A stretch of 64,000 nucleotides of DNA from WVYX01 sp039586815 (GCA_039586815.1 JBDHJR010000007.1:1-64000), one strand, 5' to 3'; positions 26,361 to 36,305 are shown, numbered from the stretch's first letter. The notes: generated by a model not told the origin, from the sequence alone. Translations and numbers: made by a program.

Positions 26361-28226
26361 CTAGAACCTCCCCCCGTCACCGTGTCGGTGACAGCCGTAG
26401 CAGTTGTCCTTCGTCACCATCGCCGTGCGGTTGTGGCACGTGTTGCACCACGCTCCGGCATCGCTCACCGGATCGGCACTGCTCGCATTGGTGACCACCC
26501 CATAGTCGAAAGTCTGCAGCCAGTTGCCCCCCTGCTTCGCATAGTAACCGTCCAGCGGCACACCGGTCCTGCTCTTGACCGTGTCCACCAGCATGAAGTG
26601 CGACGTCGTATCGCGACTCACATCGACGTTGGGATGTGCGCGGTGGCAGACTGAGCAGGTCAAGATGGAGCCGGGCCCCCACCCGTCATCACCCTCCAGG
26701 TCGAGTCCGGCGGCTGACTGGCTCCGACCACCCATGCCGTCACTGGCCCACGTGCTCTGAATGTTCACGATCGTCGGCGCCGCGTGGTCCTGGACACCGG
26801 ACGGGAAGGTGCCGTCGTGGCAGTCGAGACAGAACTCGCTCAACGTATCCGCATAGCTCGTGTAGGCGTAGTAATACGAGTCGGTACCCACGACGTGACC
26901 GTCCGCCACCGTCGGATCTGGATCCAGAATGAACGGCAGTGCAGTCGTGGCCGTGTGCGGATCATGGCAGTCGACACACTCGATCTTGGCACCGCTCCGC
27001 GCCTGCGCCGTTTGCTGGACGTCGTGACGGTCATTCAGGTTCGGGTTGCTGTTGAGGCCGGTGGCCTGCTGCACCCAATTGATCGCCCGGCTGAAGGCGG
27101 AGTTCAGGTCTATGCTGGATGGGCCACCGGCGTCGTGGCAATTGAGGCAGAATCCTTCCTCCTGCTCCGCGTTGGCGGGCGCCGTGGCCGGCACGCCGGC
27201 CGGAGCGAGCAGCTTGAGCTTGTCCGAGCCGTGGCCGCTGGCATGGCAGCCGAAGTCACCGTCGCCGTAACACGACACGGACGGCGACGTGGAGTTGTGA
27301 GACGCCAGGGCCCACGCGGCACCGTCGATCTGCGGGACAGCCACGTTGTCGGTGAACGGCGTCGTATCACCGTTGGCGCCGTCGGCGTCGTGGCAAGCCA
27401 GGCAGAACGAGTTCAGCGAGACCGCTTCGGGGGCTGACGCGTTGGGATCTCCCGTCAGCACGATCGCCGCAGCCGTATTGCCGGGGTCGTCCACATTCCA
27501 CAGGCGCACGCTGCCCTGCTGGTGCTCGCTCTGGTCGTGACAAACCACGCAGTCCAGCGTATCGGCGGGTGTGGCCGCGTGGTGACTGAGCCGATCGAAT
27601 TCCGCGACGACCGCGCGGCGGCTGCCCTTTACGGACGCGTGACAGTCGGTACAGGCTCCTCCGGCCGCTGCGAACCCGCTGGCATGGGTGTGACAGGCTG
27701 GGCAGTCCTTCTGGTTGTTGTGTGCCGGCATGCCGCCGCTCTGGCGGTGGTAGTCGGTGGCCGTGTGGCATACCTCGCACACGCCGTCGTAGGTGCCGTC
27801 GCCGTCGGCGAAGTCGGTCGTGTCCATGAACACTACCGCTCGAGCTCCGCCGGTATAGCGGTTGTCGAGCGCAACGGGGATCAGCGCCAGGTTGGTGCCC
27901 GTTTCGCCCTCGTGGTCGTGACAGTCCCGGCAGCTTGTCGAGTCGGGTGGCGTATGCTTGCCGCCCGCGTGAACGGCCACGCCCTTAGGCACCGTCTCCC
28001 CATTGTACGTGGCAGGCGCACCGTCCGCGTGGCACGACATGCAGAGATCCTCGGCGCGCTGGTAGTCCATCAGCTGCGCCTCGGCAGCACCGTGCAGATT
28101 GTGGCAATAGTCACAGGTGTCGTGTTTCACCTGTGCGCGGGCCGTTTCGGCGCTCCCACCCAGGACGCCCAGCACGACCACGACAGCCGTGACGACCTGC
28201 GCTGCCGCGAACCGAGCGCAGCTCAT
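26361..28226 (-). CDS. Secreted multihaem cytochrome c, 14 CXXCH plus one CX7CH
   Basis: The 621-residue protein has a signal peptide (cut near ARAQ) and 14 CXXCH motifs, the first CDYCHNLHG and the last CYGCHRH. Between haems 8 and 9 there is also CYGDGDFGCH, a CX7CH that could hold a fifteenth haem. It begins by overlapping the upstream NHL lipoprotein stop by four bases, so the two are coupled. Likely a long periplasmic or extracellular electron wire; no catalytic domain is visible. Confidence 0.88.
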   Translation of the reverse strand: MSCARFAAAQVVTAVVVVLGVLGGSAETARAQVKHDTCDYCHNLHGAAEAQLMDYQRAEDLCMSCHADGAPATYNGETVPKGVAVHAGGKHTPPDSTSCRDCHDHEGETGTNLALIPVALDNRYTGGARAVVFMDTTDFADGDGTYDGVCEVCHTATDYHRQSGGMPAHNNQKDCPACHTHASGFAAAGGACTDCHASVKGSRRAVVAEFDRLSHHAATPADTLDCVVCHDQSEHQQGSVRLWNVDDPGNTAAAIVLTGDPNASAPEAVSLNSFCLACHDADGANGDTTPFTDNVAVPQIDGAAWALASHNSTSPSVSCYGDGDFGCHASGHGSDKLKLLAPAGVPATAPANAEQEEGFCLNCHDAGGPSSIDLNSAFSRAINWVQQATGLNSNPNLNDRHDVQQTAQARSGAKIECVDCHDPHTATTALPFILDPDPTVADGHVVGTDSYYYAYTSYADTLSEFCLDCHDGTFPSGVQDHAAPTIVNIQSTWASDGMGGRSQSAAGLDLEGDDGWGPGSILTCSVCHRAHPNVDVSRDTTSHFMLVDTVKSRTGVPLDGYYAKQGGNWLQTFDYGVVTNASSADPVSDAGAWCNTCHNRTAMVTKDNCYGCHRHGDGGRF

Positions 28227-29203
28227 GGGACCCGCTCTATGCTGGCGGTTCCGTTGCTTACGACGATGAGTCGTCCGTCCTCGCCCAGCACCACGTCGAG
28301 GGGCACGCGCAGCCTGCCTCCGTCGGCAACGTGGGCGCCCACGTGTGGCAGCGGCTGGCCGGTGGCGCGGTCGAACACGAGAACCTGCCCCAGCAGCGCG
28401 TCAGCCACGTAGATCCTGCCTTCGCCGTCGACGGCGATGCCTTGCGGCCGGGAGAAGCCGTCCGAGCACCCGAGCATGCCGCAGGTACCATCGCCCGAGA
28501 TCTCGGCCAGGAAGTTGCCGTCGTAGTCAAAGATCTTGACGGCCGCCGCGACACCCGGCTCGCCGTAATCGCTGACGAGCACCTCCCGGCGGTTCTCGTC
28601 CACGGCGATACCCGTGGGCGCGCGGAGCCCCGCCCGGTCCGGGCTGGGACCGGCCAGCGTCCCTCGAGCCTCGCCATCGAGAGTGAATGTCTTCACCTCA
28701 CGTGTCCCGCCGGCGACGACGAACACGAGGCCCATCCGATGATCAATGGCGAGGTCACTGGGATACGGGGCCGCACCGCGCCCGAAGGAGTACTTCCAGG
28801 TCCCGTCGGGACCGAACACGTCCACGGTACCTGCGTCGGCGTTTCCCACAAACACCCGGCCGCCCCACAAGCCCACCCCCAGGGGCTTTCCGTCAACCTG
28901 AAGTGCCTGATCCGGCTGGAGGGTCGCCGCGTTGACTCGGAGCACAACTTGAGATCGCGAGTCCGACACGAGCAACCCGCCGCTCGGGGTCAGGACCATT
29001 CGAACGGGGGACTGCAGCCGGAGGAGTGAGGTATCGAACGGCCGCGAGAAGTTGGGCTCGACCGGGTCTTCCGGTCCGGCCAGTGGCTCCTCGTGCTGGC
29101 CGACGGTTGGACGGTCGACGCACGCCGCCGCGAGCAGGGCTCCGCCCAGCACGGCGAGTTTGACCGCAGAGTTCCGTCGATACAGGCTACGCATCGTGAT
29201 CAA
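28223..29203 (-). CDS. NHL-repeat beta-propeller lipoprotein
   Basis: The 326-residue protein (starting MITMRSL or at the internal ATG 29194) has a lipobox LLAAAC, then about six blades with NHL-type cores such as PTGIAVDENRREVLVSDYG and PQGIAVDGEGRIYVADALL. It is coupled to the downstream 14-haem cytochrome by a four-base overlap, matching the second NHL/cytochrome pair at 20580-22399. Probably an envelope scaffold or docking protein for the cytochrome. Confidence 0.85.
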   Translation of the reverse strand: MITMRSLYRRNSAVKLAVLGGALLAAACVDRPTVGQHEEPLAGPEDPVEPNFSRPFDTSLLRLQSPVRMVLTPSGGLLVSDSRSQVVLRVNAATLQPDQALQVDGKPLGVGLWGGRVFVGNADAGTVDVFGPDGTWKYSFGRGAAPYPSDLAIDHRMGLVFVVAGGTREVKTFTLDGEARGTLAGPSPDRAGLRAPTGIAVDENRREVLVSDYGEPGVAAAVKIFDYDGNFLAEISGDGTCGMLGCSDGFSRPQGIAVDGEGRIYVADALLGQVLVFDRATGQPLPHVGAHVADGGRLRVPLDVVLGEDGRLIVVSNGTASIERVP

Positions 29204-29327
29204 CCGTCCCCCTATCCACCCAACTGCTTGTAGATAAAGCCTTTACGGCACACGACGCCGGAGTGCTCAGGCACCGCTCCGCCGCACGACCTTTGTCGAG
29301 CGATTCTCTAGGGATGTTGTAGGGAAC

Positions 29328-29352
29328 AGGGGTGCCGTGCCGTGACACCCCT
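29328..29352 (-). terminator. Hairpin candidate after the ccm operon
   Basis: The inverted repeat AGGGGTG / CACCCCT with an 11-base loop lies just past the stop of the zinc-ribbon gene. Downstream on the minus strand comes GTTCCC, with no long T run. Confidence 0.45.
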
Positions 29353-29362
29353 CACGATGGGC

Positions 29363-29899
29363 TTATACGTGTGCGATGGTCTTCGCGCCGCATTCCGCGC
29401 AGAACTTCGCGCCGGCCGGCAACTCCTTGCCGCACTCTGAGCAGAACGACCCACTTTCAGAGACCGCCGCGGAGAGCTTGCCGCCGCAGTTGGAACAGAA
29501 CGTCGCGTCCACCTCGGGCCGCGGTCCGCAAGACGGGCACACGGCGCCGCGCCCGGCCGCCGCTCGCTTGATCAACTCCTCGGCCACGTCCTCCGCAGCC
29601 ATGTCCAGCTCCTCCGCCTCCTCGGCCTCGATCGCCGCGATCGCCACCTTGGAGTACTTCGCCTTGAGCGCTGCGTAATCATCATCGGACAGCTTGCCCG
29701 TGGCGCGGTCGAACTCGATCTCCTTCAAGGCCAGCAACGCCTGGACCTTGGCCGAGTCGGACTCTTCGATGTCGGTGAAGTCGATCTCGTCGGCGGGGGA
29801 TGTCGCCTGCTCGTCGGCCCCTCGGGCCGAGAACAGGGGCTCGAGCACGAGCGCCACCGCGACGAAGGCTACGATGACACCCGCTATCAACTCCAGCAT
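29363..29899 (-). CDS. Membrane-anchored double zinc-ribbon protein of the ccm operon
   Basis: The 178-residue protein has an N-terminal helix (residues 2-22), an acidic helical middle with a short-helix motif ALKEIEFDRATGKLSDDDYAAL, then four Cys pairs (CPSCG, CSNCG, CSECG, CAECG) forming two zinc ribbons. The N-terminal half looks like CcmI/CycH N-termini, which have LxxLEFDxxxGKLSDEDY. It follows ccmH by six bases. I infer a CcmI-like assembly role with zinc ribbons in place of TPRs. Confidence 0.75.
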   Translation of the reverse strand: MLELIAGVIVAFVAVALVLEPLFSARGADEQATSPADEIDFTDIEESDSAKVQALLALKEIEFDRATGKLSDDDYAALKAKYSKVAIAAIEAEEAEELDMAAEDVAEELIKRAAAGRGAVCPSCGPRPEVDATFCSNCGGKLSAAVSESGSFCSECGKELPAGAKFCAECGAKTIAHV

Positions 29900-29905
29900 G
29901 AATCG

Positions 29906-30487
29906 CTACTCCAGCTTTTCCAGCTCGGACTCGAGCTTGGCTCGTTCGTCAAGACTGAGGTCGGTCGGCAGGTCCGCCGCACCGGCCAGCTCCACCCCGT
30001 CCGCCGAGCGACGAGAGAAGACCCAGAGGAGCGCGGATCCGACCGCTATTATCGCCGCACCAGGAACGAAGTATGCCGCGAGATTGAACCCTTCCTTCTT
30101 CGGCGCCATCAGCACGGTCTCGCCGTGCTTCGCCACGAACGCATCGAGTATCTCCTCACCGGTCATCCCCTCCTCCACCATGCCCACCAGCTCCCGGTGG
30201 ATCGCGGGAGAGGTTCCGCAGGTGAAGTCGGTAGTGCGGCACGTGTAAACATCCAGATTGCACCCGCAGGTGCAGCGCATCTGGCTCTCGATGCCGACGA
30301 TGAAGGGATCGTTCTCGTAGTCGGTGATGCGGCCGCGTGGGCGACCGGCGAGATCCGGTCGCAGTAGCTGCCCCACCGCTGTGTCACCCTGCGCCTGCGG
30401 ATCGCCCTGCAGCAGCGCACCTGGCAAGAGGGCCGCTCCCGACAGCTTCAGGGCATCGCGCCGCGAGTAGCGTCGCTCAACTAGCAC
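29906..30487 (-). CDS. ccmH: Cytochrome c maturation protein CcmH
   Basis: CcmH is a thiol-redox protein that readies apocytochrome Cys pairs for haem attachment. The 193-residue protein has a Tat-like signal (SRRDALKLSG), then the active-site region MRCTCGCNLDVYTC. The helical segment HRELVGMVEEGMTGEEILDAFVAKHGE is typical of CcmH, and a C-terminal membrane helix follows (about residues 135-160). The usual LRCxxCQ is replaced by a Cys-rich RCTCGC. It overlaps ccmF by 11 bases. Confidence 0.9.
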   Translation of the reverse strand: MLVERRYSRRDALKLSGAALLPGALLQGDPQAQGDTAVGQLLRPDLAGRPRGRITDYENDPFIVGIESQMRCTCGCNLDVYTCRTTDFTCGTSPAIHRELVGMVEEGMTGEEILDAFVAKHGETVLMAPKKEGFNLAAYFVPGAAIIAVGSALLWVFSRRSADGVELAGAADLPTDLSLDERAKLESELEKLE

Positions 30488-32513
30488 CGGCTGAGCTCCC
30501 CTCCAGCGTCGCCGCGTAGCCCGCCATGGCGCGGCGTCGATCCGCTCCGGTGCTGCTTCCGGGCCACAGGGTCACCACACCTCCGGCCACCAACACGATG
30601 CCGCCGAACCAGAGCCACCACACCAGCGGATTGAGCGTGAAGCGGTACACCGCCTCCTCGGTGCCGGCCACCGATCCGGCGTACACGATGTAGATGTCCT
30701 CGCGCAGGTCGCTGCGGATTCCCGCCTCGGTGGACGGCTCGAAGGTCGCCCGTCCGAAGGAATCCACGTGCTGCCGCTTTTCGCTCTTCATGACGCCCAC
30801 CCGCTCGCCGTCTCGAGCGACTTCGACGCTCGCCGCGGTCGTGAAGCGGTTGAGTTCCTCGTACTGCGAGACGCCCAGGTGGGTGAACGTATAGGTGTAG
30901 CCCCAGGGGGACCGCAGATCCGCCGACTGTCCGGGCTTCAGGGAGGCCTCGATGTCCGTCTTGAACGCCTGCCCAGCGAACGCCACGAAGTACAGCACGA
31001 TGCCGAGATGAACGACATAGCCGCCGTAGCGCCGCCGATTGCGACCCACCAGGCGCGCAAAGGCCTGCGGATAGCTCTCACCGTGCAGCCGGTGCCGTGC
31101 CCCGACGCCGCGCACGAACTCCTGCGTGACGGTTCCGACCACGAACGCGGCGAGGGCGAACGTCATTATGGCGTACAGGTTCCGCATGCCCAGTGCCAGC
31201 AGCAACACCGCCACGATGGCGCCGGCGCTCATCGGCACGGCAAACTGGCGGTTCAGGTGTCCCGGGCTCGCCCGACGCCACGCGATGAGCGGCCCGATGC
31301 CGGTGAGCGCCAGCAGCCCCAAACCGATCGGGATGTTCACCTGGTTGAAGAACGGCGGACCCACTGTGACCTGGGTACCGCGGATCAGCTCGGAGATCAT
31401 GGGGAACATGGTGCCCCAGAGCACGGAGAACGCGATCCCCACCAGCAGCAGGTTGTTGAACAGGAAGCTGGCTTCGCGGGAGACCATGCTCTCCAGGTGC
31501 GACTCCGCCTCGAGCATCGGAAGCCGCTTCCAAATCACCCATGCCGTCGCCACGATGATGAAGATCAGGTAGAACCCGAAGTACATCCCGATCGGCGACT
31601 GCGAGAAGGAGTGGACGCTGGAGATGATCCCCGAGCGCGTGATGAACGTGCCGAAGATCGACAGCAGGAACGACAGCGAGATGAGCACCATGTTCCACTT
31701 CTTCAGCATCCCGCGCTTCTCCTGGATCATCACCGAGTGGAGGAACGCGGTCATCGTGAGCCACGGCAGGAAGCTGGCGTTCTCAACCGGATCCCACGCC
31801 CAGTAGCCGCCCCAGCCCAGCTCGACGTACGCCCACCACATCCCGAGCGTGATGCCGATGGACAGGAACAGCCACGAAATGATGGTCCACTTCCGAATGG
31901 CGTGCAGCCATCCCGTATCGAGCCGCTTGGAGAAGAGCGCGGCCATCGCGAACGCGAATGGGATCGTGATGCTGATGTACCCCAGGTACAGCATCGGTGG
32001 ATGGATCACCATCCCGGGGTTCTGCAGCTGCGGGTTGAGTCCGTTGCCGTCCGCCGGCGTGAACGCCAGCCGCTCGAACGGATTGGCCGCGAACAGCGTC
32101 ACCACCACGAAGAAGAAGACGATGGATGCCGTCACCGCTCCGGCGTACGGCATCAGGTCCTCGTAACGCCGGCCCGTGAGCCACTGCGCCAGGGCTCCGA
32201 AGATGGCGAGCACCACCGCCCAGAAGAGCAGGCTGCCGGCCTGCCCACCGTAGAAGGCGGACAGCGTGTACACCAGCGGGAGATTGCGGCTGGTGTAGCT
32301 CGCCACGTAGGCAACGTTGAAGTCGTGCTTGACGAGCGCGACGATGAGCGCAAAGGACGCCACCACCAGGACGCCGGCCAGGGCGTAGGTGGCGCGCCGC
32401 GCACTGCGAACGAGATCCGGGCGCTGCTTGGCACCGCCCACGAAACCCACAATGGTGGCCCAGGCGCTGAGCAGCAGTGCCAACCACAGCGCTAGCTGTC
32501 CGAGAATCGTCAT
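30477..32513 (-). CDS. ccmF: Cytochrome c haem lyase subunit CcmF
   Basis: CcmF is the membrane core of the System I haem lyase that attaches haem to CXXCH apocytochromes. About 678 residues with roughly 14 helices. The tryptophan-rich haem-handling motif is WGGYWAWDPVENASFLPW. Start ATG 32513 (MTILGQLALWLA) lies four bases after the ccmE stop; a longer frame would overlap ccmE. CcmA, B, C, D and G are not in the window. Confidence 0.96.
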   Translation of the reverse strand: MTILGQLALWLALLLSAWATIVGFVGGAKQRPDLVRSARRATYALAGVLVVASFALIVALVKHDFNVAYVASYTSRNLPLVYTLSAFYGGQAGSLLFWAVVLAIFGALAQWLTGRRYEDLMPYAGAVTASIVFFFVVVTLFAANPFERLAFTPADGNGLNPQLQNPGMVIHPPMLYLGYISITIPFAFAMAALFSKRLDTGWLHAIRKWTIISWLFLSIGITLGMWWAYVELGWGGYWAWDPVENASFLPWLTMTAFLHSVMIQEKRGMLKKWNMVLISLSFLLSIFGTFITRSGIISSVHSFSQSPIGMYFGFYLIFIIVATAWVIWKRLPMLEAESHLESMVSREASFLFNNLLLVGIAFSVLWGTMFPMISELIRGTQVTVGPPFFNQVNIPIGLGLLALTGIGPLIAWRRASPGHLNRQFAVPMSAGAIVAVLLLALGMRNLYAIMTFALAAFVVGTVTQEFVRGVGARHRLHGESYPQAFARLVGRNRRRYGGYVVHLGIVLYFVAFAGQAFKTDIEASLKPGQSADLRSPWGYTYTFTHLGVSQYEELNRFTTAASVEVARDGERVGVMKSEKRQHVDSFGRATFEPSTEAGIRSDLREDIYIVYAGSVAGTEEAVYRFTLNPLVWWLWFGGIVLVAGGVVTLWPGSSTGADRRRAMAGYAATLEGSSAGAS

Positions 32514-32517
32514 GTGA

Positions 32518-32922
32518 TCAGGCGGAAGGTTCCGATTCGTACCGCGAGCCGCACTTGGCAAGCAGACTGGTTGCGTGGAACGTCCCGTCAGGCGCCAGTC
32601 GTCCCTCGACCACCACGTCCACGTCGTCGGTGAACGTGTCGGGCGCGATTCCTCGATAGACCACCGGGTACGTCTGCTCGCCGTCCGTCACCTCGAAGTT
32701 GATCGTCTGCGAGGCGACGTCGCGCTCGATGGTGCCGTGCACCACCCGCGCTCCCATCTTGACACCGACGTCGTGGAAGGTGGGATCGGCCTGGACCCTG
32801 TCGGCCAGCTCCGACGGGGTGAGGAAGTACACCCCCGTCTCCTTGATGCCCGAGGTCATGAGGAAGCCAACCGTCGTGAGGACCAGCCCGGCTCCGATGA
32901 TGAACTTAGTGCGTGGTTTCAT
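32518..32922 (-). CDS. ccmE: Haem chaperone CcmE, CXXXY type
   Basis: CcmE carries haem covalently from CcmC to CcmF in the periplasm. The 134-residue protein has an N-terminal anchor (residues 7-24) and an OB-fold with YPVVYRGIAPDTFTDD and VVVEGRL. The haem site LLAKCGSRYE holds Cys124 and Tyr128, where classical CcmE has LAKHDENY with His. So this is the CXXXY form known from archaea and some bacteria. It heads ccmE-ccmF-ccmH-zinc ribbon and lies 63 bases after the glpK stop on the same strand. Confidence 0.93.
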   Translation of the reverse strand: MKPRTKFIIGAGLVLTTVGFLMTSGIKETGVYFLTPSELADRVQADPTFHDVGVKMGARVVHGTIERDVASQTINFEVTDGEQTYPVVYRGIAPDTFTDDVDVVVEGRLAPDGTFHATSLLAKCGSRYESEPSA

Positions 32923-32985
32923 GGCTCGAAATATATCCTACGTTTACACTCAGGAAAAGCTCTCCGGAACCCCTCTAAAGAACCC

Positions 32986-34485
32986 TTAACCGCCTATTAC
33001 ATCGGGTTTTTCGGCCCTCGCCCAGTGGAGCGTCGCCTGTACGGCGCGGCGCCAGGCCCCGTGGCCCCCGGCCGGCTGGGGGCCGGGCTCGAACCAGCTG
33101 TAGCTACGGCACTGCATGAAGGCCTCGGAGCTGCTCCACACCCCCGTGGCCAGCCCAGCGAGGCCCGCGGCTCCCAGGGCCGTGGTCTCCACCACGTCCG
33201 GCCGCGCCACCGGGACCCCCAGCGCGTCGGCCTGGAACTGCATCAGCCAGTCGTTGGCGGCGGCCCCGCCATCCGCCTTGAGCTCCGCGAGCGCCACCCC
33301 GGACGCCTCGGCCATGCTCTCGACCACGTCCTGCGTCGAGTAGGCCATGGCCTCGAGCGCTGCCCGCACCAGGTGCGCGCGGGTCACCCCGCGGGTGAGC
33401 CCCACGATCGTTCCCCTGGCTTCCGCCTCCCAATGCGGCGCCCCCAAGCCCACGAACGCCGGCACGAACGATACTCCCGCCGTATCCGGTACCGAACGCG
33501 CCAGGGCCTCAGTCTCCGCGGCATGCTCGATGAGCTGGAGACCATCCCGCAGCCACTGCACGGCGGCACCGGCGATGAAGATCGAGCCCTCCAGGGCGTA
33601 GCCGGGTCCACCAGTGGCGTCGCACGACACCGTGGTGAGCACCCCTGTGCCCGACCTGCTGCCGGGGAGCTCCGCGCCCACGCTCATGAGCAGGAACGCC
33701 CCCGTGCCATATGTGCATTTCGCCTGTCCCGGCTGCCAGCATCCCTGGCCGAACAGAGCTGCCTGCTGGTCGCCCGCGATGCCCGCGATGGGGATCTCCG
33801 CGCCCAGGTGCTCGGCCGCTGCGGTACCGACGATCGCGCTCGACCGCCCGATCTCCGGCAGGCTCACCCGCGGCACCCCGAACAGCTCCAGCAGCTCCTC
33901 GTCCCAGTCCTGCCGCTCCAGGTTGTAGAGCAGGGTGCGCGAGGCGTTGGTGTGGTCGGTCACGAAAGCTCGTCCACCGGTGAGCCGGAAGATGAGCCAC
34001 GCGTCGATGGTGCCGAACAATGCATCGCCCGCCGCCGCGCGGGCCCGCAGGTCGGGGACCTCGCTCAGCAGCCACTCGATCTTGGTGGCGGAGAAGTAGG
34101 GATCCCACACGAGGCCCGTGCGCTGGGCCACCCAATCCGGGCCCAGCTCGTTGTGGAGCGCACGACAGCGGGCGGCGGTACGGCGATCCTGCCACACCAA
34201 CGCATGGTGCAGCGGGGCTCCGCTGGCTCGATCCCACGCGACGACCGTCTCCCGCTGGTTCGTGATCCCGATGGCGGCCGGTTCGTCGCCGGCCTGCTGT
34301 ACCGCTTCTCTCGCGGTTTCGAGCGTGACGCGCCAGATCTCCTCGGCGTCGTGCTCGACCATGCCGGGTGCGGGAAAGTGCTGGGTGAACTCGCGGTAGG
34401 CGCGGGAGACGACGTTACCGTCGGCGCCGATCACGAGGGCCGTGGACCCGGTGGTGCCCTGGTCGAGTGCGAGAATCGTGGGCAT
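32986..34485 (-). CDS. glpK: Glycerol kinase
   Basis: GlpK makes glycerol 3-phosphate from glycerol and ATP. The 499-residue FGGY kinase starts MPTILALDQGTTGSTALV at ATG 34485, four residues into a longer frame. Visible motifs include NQRETVVAWDRASGAPLHHALVWQDRR, a DPYFSATK substrate loop, GDQQAALFGQ, and the C-terminal GLGAPHW and ADGGAAANDWLMQFQADAL. Full family length. No glpF or glpD lies nearby. Divergent from hypB. Confidence 0.97.
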   Translation of the reverse strand: MPTILALDQGTTGSTALVIGADGNVVSRAYREFTQHFPAPGMVEHDAEEIWRVTLETAREAVQQAGDEPAAIGITNQRETVVAWDRASGAPLHHALVWQDRRTAARCRALHNELGPDWVAQRTGLVWDPYFSATKIEWLLSEVPDLRARAAAGDALFGTIDAWLIFRLTGGRAFVTDHTNASRTLLYNLERQDWDEELLELFGVPRVSLPEIGRSSAIVGTAAAEHLGAEIPIAGIAGDQQAALFGQGCWQPGQAKCTYGTGAFLLMSVGAELPGSRSGTGVLTTVSCDATGGPGYALEGSIFIAGAAVQWLRDGLQLIEHAAETEALARSVPDTAGVSFVPAFVGLGAPHWEAEARGTIVGLTRGVTRAHLVRAALEAMAYSTQDVVESMAEASGVALAELKADGGAAANDWLMQFQADALGVPVARPDVVETTALGAAGLAGLATGVWSSSEAFMQCRSYSWFEPGPQPAGGHGAWRRAVQATLHWARAEKPDVIGG

Positions 34486-34598
34486 GGATCGAAACACAAC
34501 CGGCGCGGCTCGGCACTGTCAACCCGCGTCACCCCCGCTTCATCCTTTCTTCATCCCGCGCCGGGTACGGTACACGCGGGACCGCGAAGGAGGGATGC

Positions 34599-35270
34599 AT
34601 GGGCGTGCGGACCATCGAGGCACGCGAACGCGTCATGGAGAAGAACAACGAGCTGGCCGCAGAGGTGCGCCGGCGGCTCGAGGAGCACCGCGTCTGCGCG
34701 TTCAACCTGGTGTCGTCACCGGGATCGGGAAAGACGCTCCTGCTGGAGCGGACGCTCGAGCGACTGGGGGACCGTCTCGAGATCGCCGTGATAACGGGCG
34801 ACGTGCAGACCCAGAACGACGCCGACCGGCTGGCGCGCTACACCAACAAGCTGGTGCAGGCAGTGGTGACTGGAGGAGCGTGTCACCTCGACGCCCGCCA
34901 GATCTCGACGGCGCTCGACGCGATCGACCTGTCACGCACCGACCTCGTGTTCATCGAGAACGTCGGAAACCTGGTCTGCCCCGCCGGCTGGGACCTCGGC
35001 GAGGAGGCCAAGGTAGTGCTGTTCTCGGTCACCGAGGGTGAGGACAAGCCGGTCAAGTACCCGGCCATGTTCCAGCGCGCCGAGTACGCGGTGCTCAACA
35101 AGATAGACCTCCTGCCCCACCTCGACTTCGACGGCGAGCGCGCGATCGCCTGCGCCCACGAGGTGAATCCGAACCTGCGGTTCTTCCAGACCTCTGCGCT
35201 GACCGGGGAGGGGGTCGAGCAGTGGTGCACCTTCATCGAAGCGCACGTGCGGGACGCGGTGGTAGCTTAG
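34599..35270 (+). CDS. hypB: Hydrogenase/urease nickel incorporation GTPase HypB
   Basis: HypB uses GTP hydrolysis to deliver nickel to [NiFe]-hydrogenase or urease. The 223-residue protein has a P-loop SSPGSGKTLLLE, GDVQTQNDADR, a switch region IENVGNLVCPAGWDLGE with the metal-site Cys, and NKIDLLPH for guanine. It lacks the N-terminal His-rich or CXXCGC extension. ATG 34599 follows AAGGAGGG at six bases. No hypA or hydrogenase subunit is in the window. Confidence 0.95.
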   Translation: MGVRTIEARERVMEKNNELAAEVRRRLEEHRVCAFNLVSSPGSGKTLLLERTLERLGDRLEIAVITGDVQTQNDADRLARYTNKLVQAVVTGGACHLDARQISTALDAIDLSRTDLVFIENVGNLVCPAGWDLGEEAKVVLFSVTEGEDKPVKYPAMFQRAEYAVLNKIDLLPHLDFDGERAIACAHEVNPNLRFFQTSALTGEGVEQWCTFIEAHVRDAVVA

Positions 35271-35279
35271 CGCTCGGCC

Positions 35280-36305
<1,026 letters not shown>

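Noticed and set aside
30768..32495. 575-residue open frame on the plus strand
   Set aside because: Antisense shadow of ccmF; low-complexity charged sequence and no ribosome site.
32575..34791. 738-residue open frame on the plus strand
   Set aside because: Antisense to ccmE and glpK, both certain; no recognisable domain.
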